Below are positions 1 to 9,764 of a stretch of 64,000 bases of DNA, piece by piece. This DNA is from Diplosphaera chodatii (lineage: Eukaryota; Chlorophyta; Trebouxiophyceae; Prasiolales; Stichococcaceae). The DNA is taken from positions 1,612,001 through 1,676,000 of the forward strand of contig JAALGY010000033.1 of NCBI GenBank assembly GCA_032358165.1, in the 5' to 3' direction. The stretch's first letter is position 1. The number at the start of each line of letters is the position of its first letter. The position numbers were made by a program, and so were the translations under genes. The notes beneath the pieces were generated by a model, which saw nothing but the letters and a program-made list of their open reading frames with translations, made no database searches and had not been told where the DNA came from.

Positions 1-1069
1 CTTTCACGTGGCACCAGCTGCGATACCAGCCGCCCCAGCGACCTCATGGACGACGCGCGCTGCAAGAAGCAAAAGGTGAGTAGGCGTTCAGCTGCACAGA
101 GCCTTCCTCTGTCCTTGATGCTCTCAACAGCTGTCACAAGGGACATCAGACAGCCACCGTCGGTTCCCCTTCCAACATGTTGCAGATGCATGCTGCTTCT
201 GCTGACGCAAGCATGCAAGCGCACCCATGCAAGCACCTTCTCGAACCTTGCTCCTTCGGCATGCAGGTGGAGTGGACGCCAGAGCTGCATAACATCTTTG
301 CGTCTGTCGTGGAGAGCCTCGGGGTGGACAGGGCAGTCCCCAGCCAGATCCTGAGTGGCATGGGCGCCGCTGGCATTGGCCTCACACGCCAGAACATCGC
401 CAGCCACCTGCAAAAGTACCGCAACAGGTGCACATGGACGCATGTACCCGACTGTTGTCTGATCAGCATTTACGAGTCTACTGAAAGCTCGTTGTGGTGC
501 AGCAGGGCCCACTTGCTGTATGTGGCACACTGAATGCTGACTGCCGGCCTTGCAGGACCCGCATCAGCAGCATGACCGGCGTGTTGGCGCCGATGCCGAT
601 GCGCACAGCCTCAGCGCCCCTCGGGTCGTTGTGCCAGCCGGCGGCTGGCCTGCCCCTGATGTCGCACAGCTCCTGCCAGCTGCCAGCGCTGCTGCCGGGG
701 ACGCCCTGCTGGGCGGTGGGCGTACCGCACCCGGCACCCGGCCCCACAGGCTGGGCCGCCTGGCCGCCCGTGGCGCCGGCGCTGCCGCAGGCGCTGCCGG
801 CCCCCGCCCCCTCGCAGCCCAGCGTAGCCCTGCTGGCATCGCTGCAGCAGGCCATGCGCGAGCCAACGGTACGCTGGCAGTCAGCATGTGCCATGCGTAG
901 CATGTGGGCATTGCCCTTGCTGCTGAGGCCCCTCGATCATCGTGCTGGGCAGGCTGCCACAGTGCTCAGGCTGCTCTGGTGTGGGCTGCAGGGCAAGCCG
1001 CCTTTGGGCCTGCGTCTGGACACTGCTGCGGTGCAGAGCAGCTGGAAGGCGGTGGTTGGCGGCCGATGA
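1..1069 (+). CDS. GARP (Myb-like) transcription factor, 5' partial
   Basis: This is the C-terminal part of a plant-type GARP DNA-binding protein (type-B response regulator/G2-like family), a nuclear transcription factor. Exons are 1-75, 267-427, 556-868 and 992-1069, all in phase with GT-AG introns. The single Myb-like repeat is split after KKQK and continues [11 protein letters not shown]...[16 protein letters not shown]; the W, ELH, SHLQKYR signature is diagnostic. A Pro/Ala-rich tail follows, and the protein ends after a KPPLGLRL motif. Frame 1 is open to the window edge, so the true start and any receiver domain lie outside. The domain call is sure; the subfamily (ARR-B, LUX-like or phosphate-starvation type) cannot be decided without the N-terminus. 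The last intron (869-991) is inferred from splice sites only. Confidence 0.82.
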
Positions 1070-1661
1070 GAACTTGACACCTGGCAGGCTTCACTATTCG
1101 CTTCCTTGGCGATTGCTTGGGACCCTGGCAAGCGCCAAGGCTGTGTCGTATTGCAGCGCGCGATGGACATCATCGACAGCACCTTTTTGGGGGCAACAGT
1201 TGCCTCAATCCCTGACGTTTTCTGCCCGACGGTTGACTGACTGCGAACAAGGTTGCTGACAGCACAACCTCTTTCTTGCTCTGCGGGCTTGTGGTCGCCA
1301 AAGGTTCTGAGAGGCGGCCCTCACCCTGCGCATGTCTACGTTTGTTTTCGTTCTATTAGTGTGCCTCGTCCTCAACTGTGCCCCGAGAGGACCGACAGCA
1401 AATTGGAGCAGCGTATTCAGTGGAGTTTCATGAGCCCTGTAACACGGATATCCTGGCACACTATACAGGGGATCTTGCAGGGATCATGGTTACGATGGTT
1501 CCTGCTCCGGTTGCAACCCACTTCTTGCTGAGCCAATGCACTGTACTCTAGTGTTATCACAGCAACCAAGCAGGATCACAACTCGTTCTGTTGGCTGTGG
1601 TCATTCCGGCTGCGGTGCTGTCTTTGCTGACAACCAAGCGAGGCTGGCGGCCCACCAACCC
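1070..1661. other. Convergent intergenic region between GARP gene and ClpP6-like gene
   Basis: This should hold both 3' UTRs. Short frames here show no codon pattern or family resemblance, and I see no RNA gene or repeat. Confidence 0.5.
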
Positions 1662-2686
1662 TCATCGAATGACGCCATCGATGAGACCCATGTCCATCGC
1701 CTGCTGCGGGCTCATGAAGTTGTCCCTGTCCGTCTCCTCCTGAATCTTCTCCAGGGTCTGCCCCGTGAAATCCACGTAAAACTGGTGGATGACCTGGGGT
1801 GAACACATCGGCACCTCGCACGACCATGAATGAGCAGTTGACTTCATGAACTCTGAGGGCAGGTTGTCGGCAAAACAGACAGGAGCATCCGCAAGCCACC
1901 TTCATGGTGCGATTCAGTTCAGATGCCTGGATGTTGACTTCGTCGGCGGAGCCCATCGCTCCACCAGCTGGCTGGTGCATCATGATGCGGGTGCTGGGCA
2001 TCGCAAAGCGCTTCCCCTTTGCACCCGCCGCCTGCAAACGCGGAGTCTGCTTTCCGGCAACTGCAGCTGGCCTGAGGTCCGCCTTGCTTGGGACATGAAC
2101 CATGGCCACCTCAGGGCCCATCAGTCAGTCTGAGCAGGGAGACGGGCGAGGCTGCGCACCAGCAGCACGGTCGCAGTGCTGGAGCAGTTGCCCATGGCGA
2201 CTGTGCTGACCTGCGGCTGGATGGCCCGGATCGTGTCCAGCATGCCAACCACTGCATATGGTGAACCACCTGCAGGGCAAGCCTAGGCTTGTGTCCATGC
2301 AGGCTCTGTGCAGAATGCTGACCAGAACTGCTGTGCAGGTTGCCAACATGCATGCAGAAGCACTGTGTGCAGAGAAAGCCTGACACACGACACCTGCTGA
2401 GTTGATATAGAGTCTGATGTCTGCAGTGGGGTCGATTGCCTCCAATGCCAGCATCTGCGCAACTGTCTGCGTCGCAAGCTGCAAACACGCACACCCACTC
2501 AGAGTGCAGGGAGTAAGACACTGGCTCGTCACAATCTGCCCAGCGCTATGCTGCTGACGGTTTCCTGTTGCCACTGACCTGGTCGTCAATGCGGGCCCCT
2601 ACGAAAATGATCCTGTTGCGAAGCAGGTAGCTCATCAAATCTGTGTAATCCTGCACGGCATCCGTGGGCACCGTGTTCCATTCCAT
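1662..2686 (-). CDS. ClpP-type serine protease subunit, ClpP6-like (plastid Clp core)
   Basis: This is a proteolytic subunit of the chloroplast Clp protease core. Exons on the minus strand are 2579-2686, 2394-2478, 2160-2269, 1900-2031 and 1662-1793, giving 188 residues from the first ATG. The best match from memory is plant ClpP6: [16 protein letters not shown], then LYINSAGGS, a [19 protein letters not shown] block and a C-terminus ending GLIDGVIR. The catalytic triad is complete: Ser95 (NCSST), His120 (RIMMHQP) and Asp169 (DRDNFM). No transit peptide is visible after this ATG, so one or more upstream exons between 2,690 and 3,550 may be missing from the model. The gene is head-to-head with uL22c. 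ClpP membership is certain; P6 versus R6 naming is less so, although the intact triad favours an active P-type subunit. Confidence 0.85.
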
Positions 2687-3664
2687 GCGAGCACTACACC
2701 CCAAGGTTGAACATGATTGGCAGCAAGGGCCTTTCAGACGTCAATCTTGAGGCTAAGCAGCAGGACAGGCTCACATCCTGCCTATCCCCCAGCGGAATGG
2801 CTGGCTGCAGGATCGGCGAGTCTGGCCGCCGTGCCCAGCACCGCATCGACCTGCAGACGCTCGTTTGCAGTTGGTGCAAATTGTGACACCTGATGTGCAA
2901 TGCAAAAAGCTGCCCAGACACCCTTCAACAAGCACAGAAGCCACCTGCGTGTCTGAGTGTGCCGCATCGGCGCTGCATGCGGCTGTGCTGAAAGAACCGT
3001 CTGTCGACAGGTCGGCCGACTGCTACACGTCTGATGCAAGCAGCACGGTGGTGGAGCCGTTTGCCTCTGCGCATGCGTTGCCATGGCTGCTGCCTGTGCG
3101 ACACAAAGGTCAGCTCCAGGTGAGGTGTCACAGTAGTTTCTGTCTGAAACAGCACTATGACGTCCCCAGCAACTGGCGGATCGCAACAGCCTGCGGTTGC
3201 AAAGACTTGCACGATCGACTATCAGGTAATGTCTGCAGACGCTGCCTGCAAGTGCTAGTGTCGTGCTTTGGAGCCGAGCTTGCACCCAATCATCGACCCT
3301 TGGCTATCACTTGCCGACTTGCGGCGTCTCGGCGGGCACAGCACCGTCGACAAAACGGTGTTTCCAACCTATTTGCGCTGACTGCGCACCACACCTGTTG
3401 CTCATCGGTGGGCAGCCTGCAACACGGCCTCCAAGGCGGCCAGACTCTCGTGGTCAGGATGGCAGGCCTGGTAGCGATGTTCCCCGCCCCTACCTGCATC
3501 CGCAGCCACAGCCTGCCGTCAGCCGCCCGCCTCTCAAGCGGCGGCATGCAGCTGCGTCGGCCGCAATTGGTGAGCCTCTCAATCTGTCGCCATCATGCCG
3601 AGTGCAGGGGTATACCATGAACATGCACATGCAGCTTGCAGGCTGACAGGTCCTCTCCAATCGT
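2687..3664. promoter_or_regulatory. Shared upstream region of ClpP6-like and uL22c genes
   Basis: About 1 kb lies between two divergent plastid-protein genes. It must hold both promoters and probably a 5' transit-peptide exon of the ClpP gene that I could not place. Candidate minus-strand fragments (for example 3290-3547) do not splice convincingly. No TATA box stands out. Confidence 0.4.
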
Positions 3665-4563
3665 ATGCAGGCGCCGCTCAGCACAACCAGGCAGCGTCAG
3701 GCCACTCCCTGCCGCATGCAGCCGGCGATCGTGGCAAAGGCAGCAGCTGCGCAGACCGCGGCACCACAGGCAGAGGCGACCCTGCGCAATCAGCGGGGCT
3801 CGCCACACAAGGTGCCAAGACGATGCAGCGGCGAAAGTGACCCACTTTCCTCCGCCCTTGAGCCCCTTGATGCAGCTGCGCAGTTTGTGCAGTGGATGCT
3901 GACAGTGCTAGGCACATTGTGATTGTTGCGGCATGCGGTGTGTGGCTGATGTCTGCTGGTTATGAGCAAAGCATCAAATTTCCAGCTTGTCTACCGCAAG
4001 CACGTGATCTCGTTGTGAATTTCCACTGAAAGATGTTGTCAACTGCCACACAGGTGCGGCGAGTGCTGGACCAGATCCGGGGCCGCACCTACGAGGAGGC
4101 CCTGATCCTGCTGGAGTACCTGCCCTTTCGCGCCTGCGAGCCAGTGCTCGATACCCTGATCTCGGTGAGGGTCCATGATCTGCCAGTCGCCACCCTGTGT
4201 GGCATCTTGTAAACCGCCGGACGGCTGTCAGTGCGCAGACTGCCAACTACTCTGCACGACCACCATGCAGGCAGCAGCTAATGCCAAGAACAACCTTGGG
4301 CTGCGGAAAGCCAAGCTGTACGTCAGTGAGTGCATGGCTGATGGCGGCCCGGTGCTGAAGCGCATCCGGCCGCGTGCCAAGGGCAGGTGCGTCCAGGTTG
4401 CATGCTTGTTTTGTCTGCACTTAGTGGCCCAGATACTGGTGCACAGATGGCCAGCCGTACCTGTCAGATTCATCAACGTGCCACTTTGACCATCCTCAGG
4501 GCGGCGAGGATCCTGAAGCCTACGTTCCACCTGACCGTCAAGGTCAAGGAGCGGGAATCATGA
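3665..4563 (+). CDS. Plastid ribosomal protein uL22 (L22), nuclear encoded
   Basis: This is large-subunit ribosomal protein L22 of the plastid ribosome. Exons 3665-3811, 4054-4164, 4271-4386 and 4500-4563 give 145 residues with all phases consistent. A 35-40 residue N-terminus rich in Ala, Gln, Thr and Arg looks like a chloroplast transit peptide. The bacterial-type L22 core starts at [20 protein letters not shown] and continues ...[33 protein letters not shown]... with the terminal [15 protein letters not shown] signature. The core spans introns precisely, which supports every splice site. In several chlorophyte lineages rpl22 is absent from the plastid genome, and a nuclear copy with a transit peptide is what this looks like. 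A mitochondrial destination is less likely but not excluded. Confidence 0.9.
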
Positions 4564-5067
4564 TGTGGACCCTGTGCTGCATGACAGACTGCCAGCTGTC
4601 TGTCAGCACAATGCGTGGGTGTCAGACACTGCTACAACGTCAATGTAAGGACCGAGCCTGTCGTCGCACGATGTAAGATACAGGCTTTGATGTCATGAAT
4701 GCCCTCTGCCGCCATCTAAACCTGCATTGGCTGCCGGTTTGGCTGCCTTGACATGGCAAGGTCCGTGTCCACGCATGACACCGTGCTCTCATGTGGAAGC
4801 AGCTCCTAGCTCACGCGTTTCACATAACTGTGGGCGCTGGTAAACGCCAGAGCAGGGGTGACACCTGAGCACTGTACATCGCCAGAACCATGATGGTAAC
4901 CCACCGCTGACGTAAAACCCTACCAACACAACACACTTCGTGCAACTTTTGCCTGGTGCATCTCTGCTTTACAGCCTGCACGCTGGTACGGCCTTGCACA
5001 GAACAATTGCCGAACACTTGTGCGGAGAGGTTGTACGCCGAGCCGTTGGCAAATACCCGATTGCAAG
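4564..5067. other. Intergenic region uL22c to SR protein gene
   Basis: This holds the uL22c 3' UTR and the promoter and 5' leader of the SR gene. I see no coding, RNA or repeat signal. Confidence 0.45.
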
Positions 5068-6883
5068 ATGGCCTCTGGATCGAAAGTATACGTCGGTGAG
5101 CGTGCTGGTGGTCGTTCTGCAGCCTAAGCTGACAATCTGACCTCCAAAAGTGGTCTGTTCAACACATAACGTGCTGCTGCTGCTGCTGTTGGCAGGCAAT
5201 CTGCCATCAGGTATTGCAGAGAGGGACCTGGAGGACGAGTTCATCCGCTTTGGCACGCTGCGCTCTGTGTGGATCGCGCGCAAGCCGCCTGGTTTCGGTG
5301 CGCATCGACGGGCAACCCTACTCATCCTCGCAACACGTCTGTCCAGGCGTTTCACCAGAGCACAACTCAACTCCTCCTCGCGGCGACACCGCCGCCAGCA
5401 TGGCTTCAGCACGTTGTTGGGCCAGGCTGAGGCCTGTGAGCGGCGGGACAGCTCAGCAGGCCGGCTGTGAAGTCGGCACCGTCCATGCCGCCTGACCTCG
5501 GCCGCTGCCAAACTCCACCTGCATCTCACCCGCCTCAGCCGGCTGCTTGTCGCACCTCACCTCGTCTGCGCGCCCTACATGACCTCGCCACAACTGCTGC
5601 CATCACCTCACCTCTGCAACATCGCCCACTCTCCGCTCACCACACCTGCACCCTCATGTTTGCGTAAGGCCCTGACCCTCAGTGGCGCAGGTCTGACCTC
5701 CGACTGCATGTTCAGGACTTGTGAGTGTGCTTTGGCCCGCGACCTTGAGTGACAACCAGTGCTATTGACTGTTGTTCGTGGACTGACTCTTGTGTTTGCT
5801 GCGCATGTTCCGCTCTGCAGCCTTCATCGAATATGACGTAAGCTTGCTTAATGACCCATGCATGTGTGTCTGCAGTGTCAGTGCCATTGCTCTGTTCAGT
5901 GCATCACAGCGTTGGCGCATGCCTGATACTGTCTGGCTGCTCCCTGGCAGGATCCACGTGATGCCGAGGACGCCTGCCGCAAGCTGGACGGGTTCAAGGG
6001 CTGGGTATGAAGAACGCCGTCCTCCTGACCTGCATGCACAGCAACCATGCTTGTAGTGAGCACGAGCTTGGGCCCAGCTATCGTCCCTGCCACTCCAATC
6101 GCCTGCATCGCATGAGACTCTGTCCTGCTGACAACAGAGGGTCGAGGTCTCCCGTGCAACTGGCCCCCGCCCCAAGCCAGTTGGAGGTGGTGGCGGCTAT
6201 GGCGGCGGCGGCGGCGGTGGTGGCTATGGGGATCGTGGCGGCTACGGTGGGCCGCCACCATCTGGTGGCGGCGGCCGGCGCAGGCAAGTGTCATCGCAGT
6301 CGGGCTCGTTGTGTCCCCAGCAGGATTCGTGGCATGTTGTTGACTGCAGCGCGTGCACGTCTGCGTGTGCCTTCCCTGACTGACCTGACGCAGTGGGGCT
6401 GTGGTGGTGCGCAGTCCCAGCCCGTACTATCGCAGGCGCAGGTGGGTATTCGTTTTGACCTGTGAATATGCGGCGATAAGAACAAGGACCACAGGCAGTA
6501 GCCCACCGTTCCCATGGGGTCCACGTGAGGACACCACACACGGTGTTGGCTGAGTGCTGGGGTTCCTAGCTTGACTCACATCGTTTTGCCGCCATTGCTG
6601 CAGTCCAAGCCCAGTGCGCCGGCGCCGGAGCCCATCATACGAGCCCCGCCGCCGCAGCCCGAGTCCAGTGCGGCGCCGTCGCAGCCCCTCCTACGAGCCC
6701 CGCAGGAGCCTGTCCCCCGTCCGTCGTGACAGGTGCACTGCACACCGCAGCAACTGTCGTGTCGAGCTGTGAACCGTTCGTGAAGGTCAATGTCAGTCCC
6801 GCTTGTGCAAAGCTCAAAGCCTTATCACAGTGGAACCCAATTGCCGCAGGTCCCTCAGCCCGCGCCGCGACCTGTCGCCCTGA
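5068..6883 (+). CDS. SR splicing factor (9G8/RSZ-type RRM, Gly-rich linker, RS domain)
   Basis: This is a nuclear pre-mRNA splicing regulator. Exons are 5068-5095, 5196-5297, 5821-5837, 5951-6004, 6138-6283, 6394-6441, 6604-6732 and 6850-6883, giving 185 residues. A single RRM opens at SKVYVGNLPSGIAERDLEDE, carries the SVWIARKPPGFAFIEYDDP stretch typical of plant RSZ and animal SRSF3/7 proteins, and ends GWRVEVSR. A glycine/tyrosine linker follows, then an Arg/Ser tail with repeated RRRRSPSYEPRR units. No CCHC zinc knuckle is present, so it is SRSF3-like in layout. Exon 3 is only 17 nt. The intron after 6283 starts with GC (CAG|gcaagt). Intron 2 is 523 nt and sits inside the RRM, a position where plant SR genes often autoregulate by alternative splicing; that last point is inference. 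Confidence 0.93.
5298..5820 (+). other. Long RRM-internal intron of the SR gene
   Basis: This 523-nt intron lies between exon 2 and the 17-nt exon 3. It is clearly longer than the other introns of this gene (roughly 100-160 nt). The open frames inside it (5150-5670) do not resemble any family. A regulated cassette could sit here, but I cannot show one from sequence alone. Confidence 0.5.
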
Positions 6884-7295
6884 AAAGGTGGTGCAGCTTG
6901 CCCTAGTAGGGTTGGCCAACCGAGAAGTGAGGATCAGTAAGACTCGGGATGGAATGTCTGTCTGGTCAGGCCGTGTTGCTCGTGTTGCCCTTCAGAAAGC
7001 AGTATTATGTTTGATAGCAACATACTTGTGTACGTCATGTCAGAACGAGACATCATCACTGTAATTGCACTGCGTGCAATCAAACACTTGCAGACTGTGA
7101 CGCTGGGGGGTCTCTCATCAAGACCATTAACACTGGAGGACCAAGCCGCCCCGTCTTTGAAACACCCCCTTGCTACATAAGGGGCTGCCGCACGGTTTGC
7201 ACTGCCCGTGCTACAATAGGCGGAGCAGTGCGTGTCTCCATGCAGAAGGGCCACGCAGAAAAGCTACATGTCACGCTGGTGATGCTGCACAGCTG
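6884..7295. other. Convergent intergenic region SR gene / NSE2
   Basis: This should contain two 3' UTRs. Nothing else is recognisable. Confidence 0.45.
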
Positions 7296-8829
7296 TCAGT
7301 CAATGTCCAGCACATCATCATCGCCGGCATCGGCGCCTGGATCCTGCGATTGCAGCTCTGCGCGTCGCTGTCTGCTCCGCTGCGCCTTGATCACCCTCCG
7401 CGCCTCCCGCACGTCGGTGATGTTGACCATGTGGCTGGTGCCTGTTGCCAGAACACTTCAAATCTTGAGTGTTCCGACCTGCGTGACCCTCGCATCACAT
7501 TGCTCGTGGTTCACTTGCTGTCAAAAGATGCAACCCGTCCTGCTTCGCAATTCGCGGAACTGTTGGGTTGCCAGCTGGATGACTTACCATGATGCGGGCA
7601 TCTGACTTCGCCGCGTACACCGTTTTTGCGGATGTGATCACGGATGGCAGCCTTCTCATACACAAAGCCCTTGTGATCCTGCACTGGCTCCGCAATCTCC
7701 AGAAGCTGCACGGTATCACACACAGTGCGACATGAGCTGCTCGGTCTCATATCGTGGGGACTTGCGAAACTTTTTGGTGCATGGTGCACGAGGCACTAAT
7801 CCCATTTGCTGCGAAACTGGCACCCGGGCGTGTGTATGTGAGACTGTAGCCAGTGTATGACGGTGGCGCACCCCCTTGCTGGTGATGGGACAGGCGGCGT
7901 TGGGTGCCAGGTCGGCACCCCGTTCGAACTGCACCTCGTCGTCCTCCTCAATTCCCTCAGCGCCACCCGCCACCGCCTGATCAAACTCTGCCATCATTGC
8001 CGCCGCATCACCGCTGCAACCATCAACTTCACGCTATGAGGTCATGTGAAAGTTTGCCCGGGAGGAAACTGTCTGCGCACGCAGGCGATGAGCATCATAA
8101 GGTGACGAAGGCGATGCATCAGCTGCTGCATCGACTCTGCGTGGCTCTTGCCCGACTCTTCAGAACATGGATCAACAAGTACCTCTCGTCAGCAATCTGA
8201 GCGGCTGAGTCATTCAGCACAGCTGCAAAGTCGGTGGGCTCTGTGTCCATGCTCAGCTCCCCCCGCGCCTGCTCCAGCGCGTCGACGTGCGCCCTGACAT
8301 CCGTCCTGACCTGTGCGACCTCCTTCAGCGCCTCCCGCAGCGTCGCCACCTGCACTTTGCCAGCAGCGAGCAGCATTCGGTGACAGCACAGCGCGCATTG
8401 GATTTTCACTGCATTTGACGTCACGGTGTGTGACGTGAATGCCATCAAGGTCTGTGTCGATCGGTGCACAGCAAGCTCGTGTGCGACAGTGATGCGGGTG
8501 GCATGCTGTGTACCTTGGCGTCATGCTGTGGCCCTGTCTTCTTCAGGTTCTCAGCAAGGCCCGTGATCCTATCCGCCATCTGCTTTAGCTTCTCCTGAAA
8601 CCGCAGCAAGCATCCCAGTATAACTGCGGTTCGATGGTCTCAAAGTAGATAGAATGGTGCACATGTCTTCAGGTGATTTGTTGGCACTGCCAGGTTGCTG
8701 ACTCTTTGCCAAGCTGCTCACGTTGATAAACATGTTCTCCTTTGTCGCCAGATCCCTGATCTGGCTGTCCAGATCCATGACATTCCACTCGGCACAGGCT
8801 GGCTGTGAGGGCTCCGCGTCTGCAGACAT
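7296..8829 (-). CDS. NSE2: NSE2/MMS21-type E3 SUMO ligase of the SMC5/6 complex, degenerate SP-RING
   Basis: This is the predicted SUMO ligase subunit of SMC5/6, acting in DNA repair in the nucleus. Exons on the minus strand are 8722-8829, 8514-8594, 8183-8349, 7872-8013, 7588-7705 and 7296-7441; phases agree and give 253 residues. The first half is helical, as expected for the SMC5-binding region. The SP-RING begins CPITSKG at residue 160, runs LLEIAEPVQDHKGFVYEKAAI, then RCPHHGTSHMV and an acidic tail. In human NSE2 zinc is bound by two Cys and a His in CGH and CPQIGC plus one more Cys. Here the CGH position reads KGF (178-180) and the last Cys is Thr207, leaving only Cys202. The fold signature (PV..., VYEK, CP, SHMV) makes the family call good, but zinc binding looks lost, rather like a U-box. 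Confidence 0.82.
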
Positions 8830-9764
8830 GCTGCCTTGCGGTGTACGTCGACGGGGGCTGGTGTTTGCCAGTCGGCGTCCTGGTCTCAGAAGCGCTGTAC
8901 TGTAATCAGGTGGCGGTGGTAAGCCGAGTCTCAAAGGAAGGGCTTGTCAATCCAAGCGTGCGCTTTGGCAGGTTTGAAACTCAGCGTCCGGCAATTGCAC
9001 CAGTTGCAAGACTTGAGAGTGCCCTACGCGCCGTTGGAGGCGTCTACACTCAGATCGCGGATGTGGCAGCGGAATTAGATTGATCTCGCCGCTCAGCCCT
9101 TGAGCGAGCCTCAATGGCAGCATGCACAACAGCAGCGTCGGACGCGAGAAGTAGCCATTACGTAACAGATACTTGGCGCAAATATCGCTCGGTTGCACTC
9201 TTCAACTACTCCTGCGCTCTGCACATGCGGTGGCACACAGCTTGAGCCTCCAGCACGTTCACAACAGCTCCATAGGCGGCGACGATCACCTTGGCGGGTA
9301 GGTGTACCCAAGACCTTCATGTCGACTCAGCTTGCCTGCAATCGATGTGCTCGTTTCAGTTTATTGACACAGCTGGCGCGTTACACCCCAGCCGTGCTAT
9401 AGCGTCTGCAACGCTGCGTTTTACAATTGCATCCTCAGTCTACGATTGGCCTGGTACGTTTCCGAGCGCAACCTTTCCTTGGCTAAACGAGGGCTTTCGT
9501 TACTTCTGCGCACAGGCGTGCGCCGGCCCCACGTCCTGTGCCGGACAACAGTGCATTATGGAAGAGATAAGTTCAGGTGCAGCTTGCATGCGCTGGTCGA
9601 CTTGTTGCATGATGTTTGGAGGGACGAGACACCTCGCCACAACACGCTTTCAAACGCATCGTCCGGATCAAACGCGGCGGAGCTATTGCTCAACCTGCGT
9701 GAATCAGAAAGGCTGCATGCACGTGCAAGCGCGCTGACAGCACCAACCATGGCGTCGCACCGGC
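8830..9764. promoter_or_regulatory. Divergent upstream region NSE2 / AIG1-type GTPase
   Basis: This should contain promoters of two genes transcribed outward. Plus-strand frames at 9291-9737 and 9446-9985 lack family resemblance. An upstream non-coding exon of the GTPase gene is possible. Confidence 0.4.

Noticed and set aside
5150..5670. Open frames inside the long SR-gene intron as a possible separate gene
   Set aside because: They start in the conserved RRM exon and lose all resemblance after the donor site at 5298.
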